Under the pieces are notes generated by a model. That model was given only the letters and a program-made list of their open reading frames with translations, was not told the origin of the DNA and did no database searches. Both the position numbers and the translations under genes were made by a program. Shown here in pieces: positions 34,847-43,156 of a DNA stretch of 64,000 nt; positions within the stretch are counted from its first letter, which is position 1; every line of letters begins with the position of its first letter. Origin of the DNA: Sphingobacteriales bacterium. Lineage in GTDB: Bacteria > Bacteroidota > Bacteroidia > Chitinophagales > Chitinophagaceae. The stretch covers positions 1 through 64,000 of the forward strand of contig SEFT01000014.1 of assembly GCA_004144175.1 (NCBI GenBank), in the 5' to 3' direction.

Positions 34847-35578
34847 ATGGATACGCAAATACACGAAGGCGAAGCGCTGCAAAATGCAGCTAAGATGAGC
34901 AAGATAGGGGTACATGGGTTGGCAGAGAATCTGGGTGTACCCAGATCGACGCTATACTATAACTTTAGAAAGGATAAGCTGGACGATCAGTTCAAAAGCC
35001 GTGCAGCAGAGGCGCTGGGGCTCACGCTTGATCAGGTCTTTACAGGATTTTTCAATAACCCTGCTGGCAATATCACCGGGCGTATGACGGGTGAAGATAT
35101 GCGCCGCCGAAAGGCCTTTGGCGATGAGCAGGAAGAAGGGCTGACCTTTGTCCCTGTCATGGCACAGGCAGGGTATAGCCGGCACTATCTGGACCCGACC
35201 TATGTGCGCGACATGGAGCAGGTGAAGATACCTAATATGCCTTTCAGGGGCGAACGATATAGGGTTTTTGAGGTAAGTGGCGATAGTATGGAGCCTACCT
35301 TGAAAGAGCATTTTTATGTAGTAGGCGAGCGGGTAGACACAGACTACTGGAACAGCACTGCGCAATTCTACATATACGTTGTAGTGACCGAAGACCGCAT
35401 GATGGTAAAACGCCTCTATCGGCTCGATAATGAGTGGTATGTATGCATCAGCGATAATGAAGAGTTCTATCCTCAGTTCCGCCTGCATAAGAAGGATATA
35501 AAAGAACTATGGCTGGTAAAACGTAAGATTGATTGGGAGATGCCTCCTCCTAAACGTTTTGAAATTAAAATTCATTAA
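34847..35578 (+). CDS. LexA/S24-type transcriptional repressor
   Basis: 243 residues. The N-terminal helix-turn-helix spans about 15-62 (GVHGLAENLGVPRSTLYYNF). The C-terminal S24 domain has the Ser of GDSMEPTL (Ser147) and Lys in MMVKRL (Lys188). A possible self-cleavage site AQAG (Ala108-Gly109) lies between the domains. Such repressors are inactivated by cleavage in response to DNA damage or act as plain phage-type regulators. The ATG at 34847 is chosen because the longer frame would include the operator array. Its own leader carries palindromes. Terminated at 35599-35626. Confidence 0.88.
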   Translation: MDTQIHEGEALQNAAKMSKIGVHGLAENLGVPRSTLYYNFRKDKLDDQFKSRAAEALGLTLDQVFTGFFNNPAGNITGRMTGEDMRRRKAFGDEQEEGLTFVPVMAQAGYSRHYLDPTYVRDMEQVKIPNMPFRGERYRVFEVSGDSMEPTLKEHFYVVGERVDTDYWNSTAQFYIYVVVTEDRMMVKRLYRLDNEWYVCISDNEEFYPQFRLHKKDIKELWLVKRKIDWEMPPPKRFEIKIH

Positions 35579-35598
35579 ATAGGCTTCACTTAATAAAT

Positions 35599-35627
35599 AA
35601 AACGCCACCGCCAGGTGGCGTTTTTAT
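35599..35627 (+). terminator. Strong hairpin terminator
   Basis: A 7-bp GC-rich core plus four A-T pairs, GCCA loop and T5, just behind the S24 gene. Confidence 0.92.
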
Positions 35628-35728
35628 GTTTTAAATAAAAACGTGATAAAAATTTTTACTAATGGGAATTATGACAGTTGCATAAGAAATTGGTTATATT
35701 ATCTTTACCTGTATAAGTTTACCCATTT

Positions 35729-36169
35729 ATGCCCCCTAAAGCGAATCATGTCCGGAATATAAAGCCGGTACAATTAAAGCAGGCTGTAGCCATCTTAATG
35801 AAACGACGTAATGTAGCCACCAAGGGCGAGGTTGCAGAGAAGATGAAAATAACGCCTTACTACTTCTCCAAAGTGATAAACGGAGATACGCCGCTGACCA
35901 GCGCCTTCCTCGAAAAATTTCTGAAGTATGCCCGGGCCGGCAGTGTGCAGGATATACTGGACTCTAAAAAGCCGCCCAAGAATACCTACGAAGAGATAGC
36001 TGAAGGTCTGCAGCACTATATGGAGAAAAAAGGTGTAACCCAGGCCGACCTGGCCGGCTATCTAAAAACAGATCAACAAATACTCAGCCGCATATTGCAT
36101 TGTAAAAAGAAGTTGTTTACGCCCGATATGCTGCTGCAGATATTCCGCCTTATTAAATTCAAGGTTTAG
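35729..36169 (+). CDS. Protein with two helix-turn-helix regions
   Basis: 146 residues. The first about 70 have an XRE-like helix-turn-helix (VATKGEVAEKMKITPYYFSKV). A second follows around 95-130 (VTQADLAGYLKTDQQILSRI). No other domain. DNA-binding regulator, probably a companion of the S24 repressor just upstream. A TATCTTTA box near 35700 may be its promoter. Its last 4 bases overlap the end of the convergent outer-membrane protein gene. Confidence 0.75.
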   Translation: MPPKANHVRNIKPVQLKQAVAILMKRRNVATKGEVAEKMKITPYYFSKVINGDTPLTSAFLEKFLKYARAGSVQDILDSKKPPKNTYEEIAEGLQHYMEKKGVTQADLAGYLKTDQQILSRILHCKKKLFTPDMLLQIFRLIKFKV

Positions 36170-36882
36170 TAGTAGCCATCATTCCGGTTTCCGAATTTGT
36201 AGTAAATATTCAGGAACAGTATTGGGTTTATCATGTGCCCGTACAACCTTGGCTGTAGTGCATAATACGAGCCATTCATGTCTATAATTCCCATCTTATA
36301 CTCCCGTCCCCTGTTATAAAAGTAGCTGTATTGTAGTTGCCCGCCTATGCCTGCATAAAGTGGTACCTGCGATGAGATGGGGAAGATATATTCTGCATTG
36401 ATGTTGATCGCAGGCAGCACCATCGTGATGAACTCCGAGGAGTCGGCAACAAAATCCCTGAACTGAAAGCTGCTACTGTTTCTGCCGCTGGCACCCACAC
36501 CTGTTCCGTTCAGGTAAGTAACACCCACGCCCAGCCCATACAGCAGCTCTTTTTTATCGAATTGCTTTCGCAGCCTACCGTTAAGCGTTACCGTATATGC
36601 CGCAAATGTCATGAACAGGAAGTTGTCTGAGCTTAATCGCTCAATTGGCAGGTGTATGGATGATAGCGAAAATGTAGCTGACGGCACAAAAGTAGCTTCC
36701 TGTGGCGTGTAGCTTACCGTAGCCCGTAGTCCCGGGCTGGCGAGCGAGTGGTGATAGTCTCCAACGGTACGGTTGAACATCAACGGAAAACCAATTTCGC
36801 CACCAATGCCAAGATTGACTTGGGCGTATGCGCACAATGACGCGAGGAAAGATATTGTGAAAGTGTATAGATAGCGAAGCAT
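36166..36882 (-). CDS. Outer-membrane beta-barrel protein
   Basis: 238 residues. The signal peptide ends AYAQ. The rest alternates amphipathic strands: VNLGIGGEIGFPLMF, SLASPGLRATVSYTP, YTVTLNGRLRKQF, LYGLGVGVTYL, QVPLYAGIGGQLQYSYFYNRG and a final aromatic strand ILFLNIYYKFGN. An 8-10-stranded outer-membrane barrel is likely. Function unknown. Confidence 0.78.
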   Translation of the reverse strand: MLRYLYTFTISFLASLCAYAQVNLGIGGEIGFPLMFNRTVGDYHHSLASPGLRATVSYTPQEATFVPSATFSLSSIHLPIERLSSDNFLFMTFAAYTVTLNGRLRKQFDKKELLYGLGVGVTYLNGTGVGASGRNSSSFQFRDFVADSSEFITMVLPAININAEYIFPISSQVPLYAGIGGQLQYSYFYNRGREYKMGIIDMNGSYYALQPRLYGHMINPILFLNIYYKFGNRNDGYY

Positions 36883-37041
36883 AATACGAAAATAACTTAA
36901 ATGCTTTGTTTTCAGCGCGCTAGTATGCGTCGTTGTCGTAGCATGTACGAATTCAGCTCTTTTTTTGAAATAAGATAAAAGATATATGGCATGTTTTTAT
37001 AAGTGGGTGAGTAAGATTTAATTCAATAAAAATAGATAGAT

Positions 37042-37857
37042 ATGAAAAAGCTTTCTCTCCTTTTGGGTTTAACGCTGAGCTTTACTGTCGGTTATGCACA
37101 AAGCTCCGGCCAAAACCACCGGATATATAATACGCCGGAAAGCAAAACGCCAGTCGTGCTAACGAAGCTGGGCACCGACCCACAGTTCCTGACGCTGCGT
37201 AACCTGAAGACTTCGGACGAGGTATATGATAAAATAAAGGCAATGTCTAGCAATGCTAAATATCGTAATGAGATGAATGGCCTGCTAACATCATTAGGAT
37301 ATTCGGGTATTAATGATCCTTCCTTCGACCGTAGTGATATAAAGGCAGCCGATGTGCCTTTCGGTGCTATGGGCATGCTGGGCAGCGGCGGACATACATA
37401 CAAATACAGCATGATAGCTGTGCCAAACCAGCCTGCCATGAAAGCCTGGTATATAGCTCCGGCCAACGGCGATGAAGGCTTGTACTTTATGTCGGCATGT
37501 GGTAATGCATTTCACTATGCTAATGCTGCACGAGTAGTAGAGCGCGAGCGTGTAGTGAAAGAGTATGTACAGGCCGAACCGGCTAAGCTAAAAGTAAACG
37601 TATATGCACGCTATAAAGGCGATGATTGCATCTCTTGGTGTGACGATTGTGATGTGCCTGGTTTTGCTGACGCGCCTAAAGAGCAAAAAGTGTTGCTGGC
37701 TGAAGAGAAGATTGTAGAAATACCTACAGGTGGATCTTCTTATCCCGTAAAGAATGTATATATCGATGTAGATAAAAAAACGTTTAAACGCATCCGCTAT
37801 GCACCTGATAACAATACAGGATGGATACCTGATGATGCGTATGCAGGAACAAAATAG
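37042..37857 (+). CDS. Secreted protein of unknown function
   Basis: 271 residues. The signal peptide ends VGYAQ. Motifs include FLTLRNLKTSDEVYDKI, AADVPFGAMGMLGSGGHTYKYSMIAV and a Cys-rich stretch DCISWCDDCDVPGF (around 193-206) that could form disulfides or bind a metal. I recognise no family. Probably periplasmic. Followed by an unusually perfect terminator. Confidence 0.65.
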   Translation: MKKLSLLLGLTLSFTVGYAQSSGQNHRIYNTPESKTPVVLTKLGTDPQFLTLRNLKTSDEVYDKIKAMSSNAKYRNEMNGLLTSLGYSGINDPSFDRSDIKAADVPFGAMGMLGSGGHTYKYSMIAVPNQPAMKAWYIAPANGDEGLYFMSACGNAFHYANAARVVERERVVKEYVQAEPAKLKVNVYARYKGDDCISWCDDCDVPGFADAPKEQKVLLAEEKIVEIPTGGSSYPVKNVYIDVDKKTFKRIRYAPDNNTGWIPDDAYAGTK

Positions 37858-37870
37858 GGTGCTTAAATAC

Positions 37871-37909
37871 ATAAAGAAACGGGGAGCTCACAGCTCCCCG
37901 TTTCTTTAT
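37871..37909. terminator. Perfect 18-bp hairpin, bidirectional terminator
   Basis: Bases 37871-37888 pair exactly with 37892-37909 around a 3-base loop. A-rich and T-rich ends fit termination from both sides between convergent genes. Confidence 0.95.
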
Positions 37910-37925
37910 GCTTACATTTTAATGG

Positions 37926-38417
37926 CTAGCGTTCTATGTAAACCGTATTGCCGTCAACTGCATGATCGTTCACTTTAAAGTAGGTCAGTTCGTTTGTGCA
38001 TCTTGTATTGCCGTCATCACACTTTACTAACTCGAATCTTCGTCCTTCTTCCCCTATGCCGGTGATCGTGTACCGGCGAGGATTGGCACTGATGAACCTG
38101 ATCTGCCAATCATTTCCCCAGGTTATCCGGTTGTCTCCCGAAGCATTAGCTGTATAATCGCTCAGCCAAAGGGTATCTTTTTTATTGACAACCACAGGAG
38201 CATTGCCAGCATAACTAAGTGTAACGGAATCCAACGCTATCGAATCATTCCCTATTTTGAATCGCTTCAGCATGATAAGCCGAACGTCGCTTCTTGGGAA
38301 GCCTGCGAACGCAACCTTTAACGACCCGGAATCGCAATAATTGCGTTTTTTACAGCAAGCAGTTGCCAATAACGAAAAAGCAAACAGAACCAGCAAGTAT
38401 CGATTACCCTCAAGCAT
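37926..38417 (-). CDS. Lipoprotein of unknown function
   Basis: 163 residues with the start at 38417 giving lipobox ATAC followed by CKKRNYC. The mature part is a beta-rich domain with a conserved-looking ending (RRYTITGIGEEGRRFELV). I recognise no family. The longer frame adds nine residues without function. It lies behind the T9SS repeat protein on the same strand with a gap of 39 bases, so co-transcription is likely. Confidence 0.68.
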   Translation of the reverse strand: MLEGNRYLLVLFAFSLLATACCKKRNYCDSGSLKVAFAGFPRSDVRLIMLKRFKIGNDSIALDSVTLSYAGNAPVVVNKKDTLWLSDYTANASGDNRITWGNDWQIRFISANPRRYTITGIGEEGRRFELVKCDDGNTRCTNELTYFKVNDHAVDGNTVYIER

Positions 38418-38456
38418 AAATTCTTCAAAATGAAATGGCAGCAAATTTACCGCTTA

Positions 38457-39866
38457 TCATCTTTGGATACTTAACGTCTTTGTCAATTCTTTATTGCCGG
38501 TTTTAACCTGAAGTATATAAACGCCATTTGGCAGCTCAGATACCGGAACAGTGCGCTGATAGTTTCCTTGTGTGTTTTCTGTCCAGTACTTTACCATTCG
38601 GCCCTGCATGTCGTACAGGGTAGCTCTGATCTCTGCCGGACTATCCATATTAATGCCGACTACCAAAAAGTTTTGGGCAGGTACAGGGAAGACATTTACG
38701 TTCAGGCTAGACGACAGGTGCCTTACGCCTACATTAAAAAGCGTATAGTAATAGTTACTTAGCACCGAAGAAGCATTCATAGGCACCCACATCTTTGTCA
38801 CAAAATCCCACTCCGAAGCTATAAATCTAGTCGGTTGGTTGTAACTATTATATGTCCATTCCTGTGAGCGGTAGTAAAGAAAAGAGTCTGGTCCGGGTGA
38901 GCGCGTCAACGATGTCAGCAGGTTCTTGTTGTTGTCGTAGGTGTATGTATACAACCAATTTTGTGTCCACATTGACGTTCCGTCGTCCCATGACGAAAAT
39001 GTGTCGGCCTTTACATTGCCACTTGTGTATTCATAGTCATTTTTGAAGATGAACAGCCACGAGCTTGTTGTTGGTATCCAGCGGCTGAGGATTTTTGAAG
39101 TATTCTCACCGGCACCATTATAAGTGTATTCTGTCTTGTTCATCTTCATCCATGCTGATATGCTTTTGTCCCAGACTTCCAAAAGCTCATTGGTCAGGTT
39201 GTTAGACGAATATGTATAGGTGATTTGTTGTGTATTGTTCCAGGCTGATGTTGTATTGTTCCACTCTTTTATGAGTCTCGATGTTATCTTGCCGCCAATA
39301 TATGTTTGCGTAGTAACCCGGTCATTATCCCACGTCTGGTTGAGATTATTGAATCTTTGGAAAAGTTCTTCTGTAACGTCTTTGTTGGCATTGTAAGTAA
39401 TAGAAGTGCGGGTAAGTCTATACCAGTCATTCGAAAGATTATTCCAAACTTCTACTGTTATAGTATCCTTCTTTTCATTGTTTGTAGTGCCAAATGCTGC
39501 GGGGTAGTGATAGGTGGTGCGTTGGCTGTTTTTCCAGGCACCATTCACATATTCTTGTTTTATCTCGGTGGCCACTCGTACAGAGGTAGGGTCATCGTAT
39601 GTGCGGAGATAACGCTCGCTCAATGCGAGTCCGCTGCCCTGGTTCGCATGGCGTATGGATGTGTCAAAAAGATAAAGGTTTGTTTTCATGTCACTTCCTC
39701 GTGAATAGGAATAATTGAAAACAGAAGAGTCTTTGGGAATGTATCCCGTACCGCCAGTTGAGTCATAACCGAAATTTGCCTGTGCGGTAAGCCGTGATAT
39801 AACTTGCGCGTGAACGGACACGGATAAGCAGCACAATAGGATTGTCAGTGTAGAATTTATCTTCAT
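38457..39866 (-). CDS. T9SS-cargo protein made of repeats of about 40 residues
   Basis: 469 residues. The signal peptide ends SVHAQ. Residues about 105-370 hold six to seven repeats with the pattern W(x)xSxxWxxxxxxxYTYxxxGNxTxxL (for example EWNNTTSAWNNTQQITYTYS, EVWDKSISAWMKMNKTEYTY), like DUF3836/YD-type beta repeats. The last about 80 residues are a T9SS type A sorting domain (NVFPVPAQNFLVVGI, LYDMQGRMVKYW, LPNGVYILQVKTG). A surface-exposed beta-repeat fibre or adhesin is a fair guess. Confidence 0.83.
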   Translation of the reverse strand: MKINSTLTILLCCLSVSVHAQVISRLTAQANFGYDSTGGTGYIPKDSSVFNYSYSRGSDMKTNLYLFDTSIRHANQGSGLALSERYLRTYDDPTSVRVATEIKQEYVNGAWKNSQRTTYHYPAAFGTTNNEKKDTITVEVWNNLSNDWYRLTRTSITYNANKDVTEELFQRFNNLNQTWDNDRVTTQTYIGGKITSRLIKEWNNTTSAWNNTQQITYTYSSNNLTNELLEVWDKSISAWMKMNKTEYTYNGAGENTSKILSRWIPTTSSWLFIFKNDYEYTSGNVKADTFSSWDDGTSMWTQNWLYTYTYDNNKNLLTSLTRSPGPDSFLYYRSQEWTYNSYNQPTRFIASEWDFVTKMWVPMNASSVLSNYYYTLFNVGVRHLSSSLNVNVFPVPAQNFLVVGINMDSPAEIRATLYDMQGRMVKYWTENTQGNYQRTVPVSELPNGVYILQVKTGNKELTKTLSIQR

Positions 39867-39989
39867 AAGTTCTGTTTGATATTTAAAAAAGATGTCAATG
39901 TCCGTAAATTTCGGAAAAAACAGGCAGTAACCATAAAAAAAACTGGACAGCTATTTTGTAGAATCTAAACTAATTATATCTTTAAACTC

Positions 39990-40445
39990 ATGCGTACGAT
40001 ACATGTCATTACAGGTCTGCTGCTGGCAGGCGCTATTGCTACGGGCTGTACTAAAGAAACGGAGATTATTCCTCCGGCTCCTTACCCTAAAGGCGGAAAA
40101 GGCGGAAAAGCCAGGTTGCGTATTACGCCAAGGCATCACCTTAAGAATACAGATACGTGCTGGATCTATATAAAATACGATTCTAAAATGGCGGCTGCCA
40201 AATATGATGACTCTATGGAAGTGATCATGCAGGATGGCCGGCCAATGGCAATATTCGATTCGTTGAGAAGAGGAGATTATTTCCTTTATGCAAAGGGCTG
40301 GCAGTACGAGATAGTGGACTCGAACAAAATAGTGGAAGGCGGTGCCGCTTTCACAATACCTGATGAACTTTTCATTAATGGTAAAGATACTTCGAAGCGT
40401 ACTTACGACACGTACCTTGACGTGTTGGATGCAAATGGAAAATAG
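39990..40445 (+). CDS. Lipoprotein, paralog A of the GGKGGK-ITPRHH pair
   Basis: 151 residues. Lipobox ATGC, then PYPKGGKGGKARLRITPRHH, then WIYIKYDSK and RGDYFLYAKGW. The same order (GGKGGKG, ITPRHH, VYIKYN, RGKYYLYGKGW) is found in the gene at 43157, so the two are paralogs. The His-His and Gly/Lys cluster may bind metal. The TATCTTTA box at 39977-39984 would place the transcript start almost at the ATG. They flank the putative metal cassette. Confidence 0.75.
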   Translation: MRTIHVITGLLLAGAIATGCTKETEIIPPAPYPKGGKGGKARLRITPRHHLKNTDTCWIYIKYDSKMAAAKYDDSMEVIMQDGRPMAIFDSLRRGDYFLYAKGWQYEIVDSNKIVEGGAAFTIPDELFINGKDTSKRTYDTYLDVLDANGK

Positions 40446-40467
40446 ATCATTGTAACAAACAGTTTAT

Positions 40468-40510
40468 AAAAGAGTAGCGGCTGCATGGTTTATGCAGCCG
40501 CTACTCTTTT
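40468..40510 (+). terminator. Very strong hairpin terminator
   Basis: A 19-bp perfect stem (40468-40486 with 40492-40510) and a 5-base loop, with T4 at the end. It separates paralog A from the cassette that begins at 40526. Confidence 0.95.
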
Positions 40511-40525
40511 GAGCTTGTAGTTGTA

Positions 40526-40939
40526 ATGGTTTATACCATACCTTTGTTTTGCTTGAGCCGGATAATTGCCATATTATTACTTGTATGCCTTAGCTGTCAG
40601 TATGTGGGTCACCTTGGAATTATCCGTTGGTACGAGGCAAATAAAGCGTATGCTGCCAGGGTGCTTTGTGAGAACAAAGACAAGCCGCAAATGAAATGCT
40701 GTGGAAAGTGCTTCGTAAGAAAGCAAATAGCAAAAACAGTAGATACCCCATCAGAAAAAGACGCGCCGGTAAAGCAAATAAAAACAGGCAGCTTATTCAT
40801 CATACCCGAGCCGGTATCGTTTCGGGTTTCCGATATAGAAATACAGTTGAGGCATTATGCTTCGTACCAGCTGAAAGCATATACTGTTTTCACGAAAGAC
40901 ATTTTCCACCCACCTGGCTCAGATTCTTTTTACGCTTAA
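40526..40939 (+). CDS. Membrane protein with CCxxC cysteine cluster (possible metal-handling)
   Basis: 137 residues. An N-terminal hydrophobic segment (LSRIIAILLLVCLSC) anchors it. The soluble part has VLCENKDKPQMKCCGKCFVRKQ, with Cys48, Cys58, Cys59 and Cys62. I recall similar small CCGKC proteins in Chitinophagaceae close to copper or TonB genes. Thiol-rich clusters like this usually bind soft metals. It begins a run of four genes toward an MbnP protein, so a copper-related role is likely by context, not proven. Confidence 0.7.
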   Translation: MVYTIPLFCLSRIIAILLLVCLSCQYVGHLGIIRWYEANKAYAARVLCENKDKPQMKCCGKCFVRKQIAKTVDTPSEKDAPVKQIKTGSLFIIPEPVSFRVSDIEIQLRHYASYQLKAYTVFTKDIFHPPGSDSFYA

Positions 40940-40997
40940 GATATGTGTTGTCGCTATGCAATAGCGTCAACTTTTAATTGCGTCTTAACTGAAAAAG

Positions 40998-41909
40998 ATG
41001 AAAAATTTATTGACAGGACTGCTGTTGGCAGTTTCTGCGCCATCGTGGGCATGCGATGCCTGTGCGGGTGTGTCCGGCAATCAGAGCTTGGGCATATTGC
41101 CTCAATACTCCAATCATTTTGTAGGCTTGCAGGGGCAGATACGCAGGTTTTCAAGTGTGCATCCTGCGCTTACCGATGCAAAGCCGGATACACGTACGGA
41201 AGAAACCTATCGTACGCTACAGCTTTGGGGTAAATACAATGTGACCGACAAACTAAAGCTGTTCGGCTTTGTGCCCTATAATGCCAACATGCAGCAGCAG
41301 CAAGGCAGTGCCCAAACAACAAATGCAGGCTTGGGCGATATTTCGCTAATTGCCAACTGGGTTGTTCTTAAGTCAGCTGATACTTCGTCTTATCCAAGAC
41401 ATAGGTTGCAGGCAGGGGGCGGTGTCAAACTCCCGACTGGGAAGTTTGTGAAAAGCACAGGTAGTACAGATTTACCTATGATGCAACTAGGCACAGCGTC
41501 GTGGGACGCATTGCTGAACGCAAACTATACCGTACGTGGCGAAAGAACTGGCCTGTTATGGGATGCCACCTACACACTCACTACCCCCAATAGCTTGAGC
41601 TATAAATACGGCAACCGGCTGCTCACAAATATGCTCGGCTTTCGCACCTGGCAGGTTGGCCAGGCTACAATGATTTTGCAGGCTGGTGGTCAGTACGAAC
41701 TTGCCTTACACGACTATGATAATTTCTCTGAAAAATGGCTAAATGAACAAACGGGCGGAAGCATGTTGTTCGGCACTGCCGGTCTGCAGGCCATATATGG
41801 CCGGTTAGGGCTGCAATGCTCTTATCAAAGCCCGCTTTGGCAGAAATACGCAAATGGTCATGTAAAAGTAAAATATAAGGCGGATGCGGGGCTCTTTTTT
41901 ATGATGTAA
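40998..41909 (+). CDS. Outer-membrane transporter-like protein with N-terminal CxxC
   Basis: 303 residues. The signal peptide is cut before CDACAG, leaving a CxxC at the mature N-terminus (Cys19, Cys22). The rest reads as a beta-barrel of the phenol-MetA type: LQLWGKYNVTDKLKLFGFVPY, NAGLGDISLIANWVVL, RHRLQAGGGVKLPTGKF, LQAGGQYELALHDYDNF, and a final strand DAGLFFM. The CxxC may bind a metal or form a disulfide. Part of the cassette with the CCxxC and MbnP genes, 58 bases after the first. Confidence 0.78.
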   Translation: MKNLLTGLLLAVSAPSWACDACAGVSGNQSLGILPQYSNHFVGLQGQIRRFSSVHPALTDAKPDTRTEETYRTLQLWGKYNVTDKLKLFGFVPYNANMQQQQGSAQTTNAGLGDISLIANWVVLKSADTSSYPRHRLQAGGGVKLPTGKFVKSTGSTDLPMMQLGTASWDALLNANYTVRGERTGLLWDATYTLTTPNSLSYKYGNRLLTNMLGFRTWQVGQATMILQAGGQYELALHDYDNFSEKWLNEQTGGSMLFGTAGLQAIYGRLGLQCSYQSPLWQKYANGHVKVKYKADAGLFFMM

Positions 41910-41919
41910 AACACCGAAA

Positions 41920-42312
41920 ATGCGTTTTTGCTTAAATTTATTGTTGATAATGATGTTGCTAGGCGCTTGCCAGAAGAACAATAACATACCTGCACAGCCA
42001 GATAAGGTGACTGTAGATGTTATCGCACCTTCGGAGGGGCAGCAATATAAAAAAGGTGACACGGTCCGGATAAAAGCCAATGTTTCCTACATCAGCCAAC
42101 TGCACGGCTACCAGGTAAAAATAATAGATGCTGAGAGCGGAATTGCAGTTTATGATATAGATGGCCATGTACACGGTACCAATGTTAGTATAGAAGAATA
42201 TTGGGTGGACACACTCAGTATTGTTAAAGCACTTAAAGTCCAGATTTTGGCTGTTATTGATCATGACAAAAGCACTTCCTTAAAGGAAATAGTAGTGCAT
42301 AGCCAACCCTGA
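41920..42312 (+). CDS. Lipoprotein with Ig-like domain
   Basis: 130 residues. Lipobox LGAC; the mature part has VTVDVIAPSEGQQYKKGDTVRIKANV and a His-rich stretch DIDGHVHGTNVSIEEYW, as in DUF4625-like Ig domains. Anchored in a membrane facing the periplasm. Starts 10 bases after the outer-membrane gene, so co-transcribed. His and Asp could bind metal. Confidence 0.75.
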   Translation: MRFCLNLLLIMMLLGACQKNNNIPAQPDKVTVDVIAPSEGQQYKKGDTVRIKANVSYISQLHGYQVKIIDAESGIAVYDIDGHVHGTNVSIEEYWVDTLSIVKALKVQILAVIDHDKSTSLKEIVVHSQP

Positions 42313-42354
42313 TTTTCAAAACAATTGTCTAACTATTAGTAAAACAAAATACTT

Positions 42355-43134
42355 ATGCTACAAAATATTAAAGGAGCTTTATTAATGCTCATCTTACCCT
42401 TGGCAGTGGTTTCGTGCGAAAAGAAAGAAGACCCGAAGCTGCCCGCCGAAAAGCTACCTGTAGAAGTGCATTTAAACTTTAAAAATTATGTAGGTGCAGA
42501 AGCCATGAAGCTTAAGACAGTTACGTACAAAACACCGCAAGGCGAAGACATAACCATCTCTCGTTTCAACTATTACATCAGTAACATAAAGCTTACAAAG
42601 GCAGACGGCACTACGTATGCGGAGCCGGAAAGCTACCACCTGTTGCAGCAGGAGAAAACAAGTTCGCTCCATTTCCATATGGCAGATGTGCCTGCGGGTA
42701 CTTATACCGGTATGTCGTTCCTGATAGGTGTAGACGAAGCACGTAATACATCTGGCGCTCAAACAGATGCATTAGACCCGGTAAATGGTATGTTTTGGAC
42801 CTGGCAGACCGGCTACATTATGGCTAAGCTGGAAGGCACCTCGCCACAATCAAAAGACACAACCAAAAAATATGTGCTTCACATAGGCGGTTACAAAGGC
42901 GAAAATAGCGGTATCCGATCTGTCTCCATTAACTTCCCTTCGCCAATAGCTATTGAAGGTGCTACAAATGGAGATGTGGTTATTAAGGCCGATGCGCTAA
43001 AGTGGTTCGAGCCTAATGCAATAAAGATTGCTGAAACCAGCGAGATAATGATGCCGAGTGCAAAGAGCAAAACTATTGCGGATAACTACGTTAATATGTT
43101 TACCTTAGAAAGTGCGGCGACAACAACAGAATAA
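42355..43134 (+). CDS. MbnP-family (copper-associated) lipoprotein
   Basis: 259 residues. Lipobox VVSC. The MbnP pattern is clear: VEVHLNFKNYVG, ISRFNYYISNIKLTKADGTTY, GTYTGMSFLIGVDEARNTSG, ALDPVNGMFWTWQTGYIMAKLEG. MbnP proteins bind Cu(I), in studied cases with help of a Trp-derived kynurenine made by the MbnH partner; no MbnH-like gene is seen here. Last core gene of the 40526-43134 cassette. Anchored in the envelope. Confidence 0.87.
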   Translation: MLQNIKGALLMLILPLAVVSCEKKEDPKLPAEKLPVEVHLNFKNYVGAEAMKLKTVTYKTPQGEDITISRFNYYISNIKLTKADGTTYAEPESYHLLQQEKTSSLHFHMADVPAGTYTGMSFLIGVDEARNTSGAQTDALDPVNGMFWTWQTGYIMAKLEGTSPQSKDTTKKYVLHIGGYKGENSGIRSVSINFPSPIAIEGATNGDVVIKADALKWFEPNAIKIAETSEIMMPSAKSKTIADNYVNMFTLESAATTTE

Positions 43135-43156
43135 TTGTAACCAAAAGGAAGATGTC

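Noticed and set aside
37871-37909. 18-bp perfect inverted repeat
   Set aside because: It lies between two convergent genes with A/T-rich ends, so a bidirectional terminator explains it.
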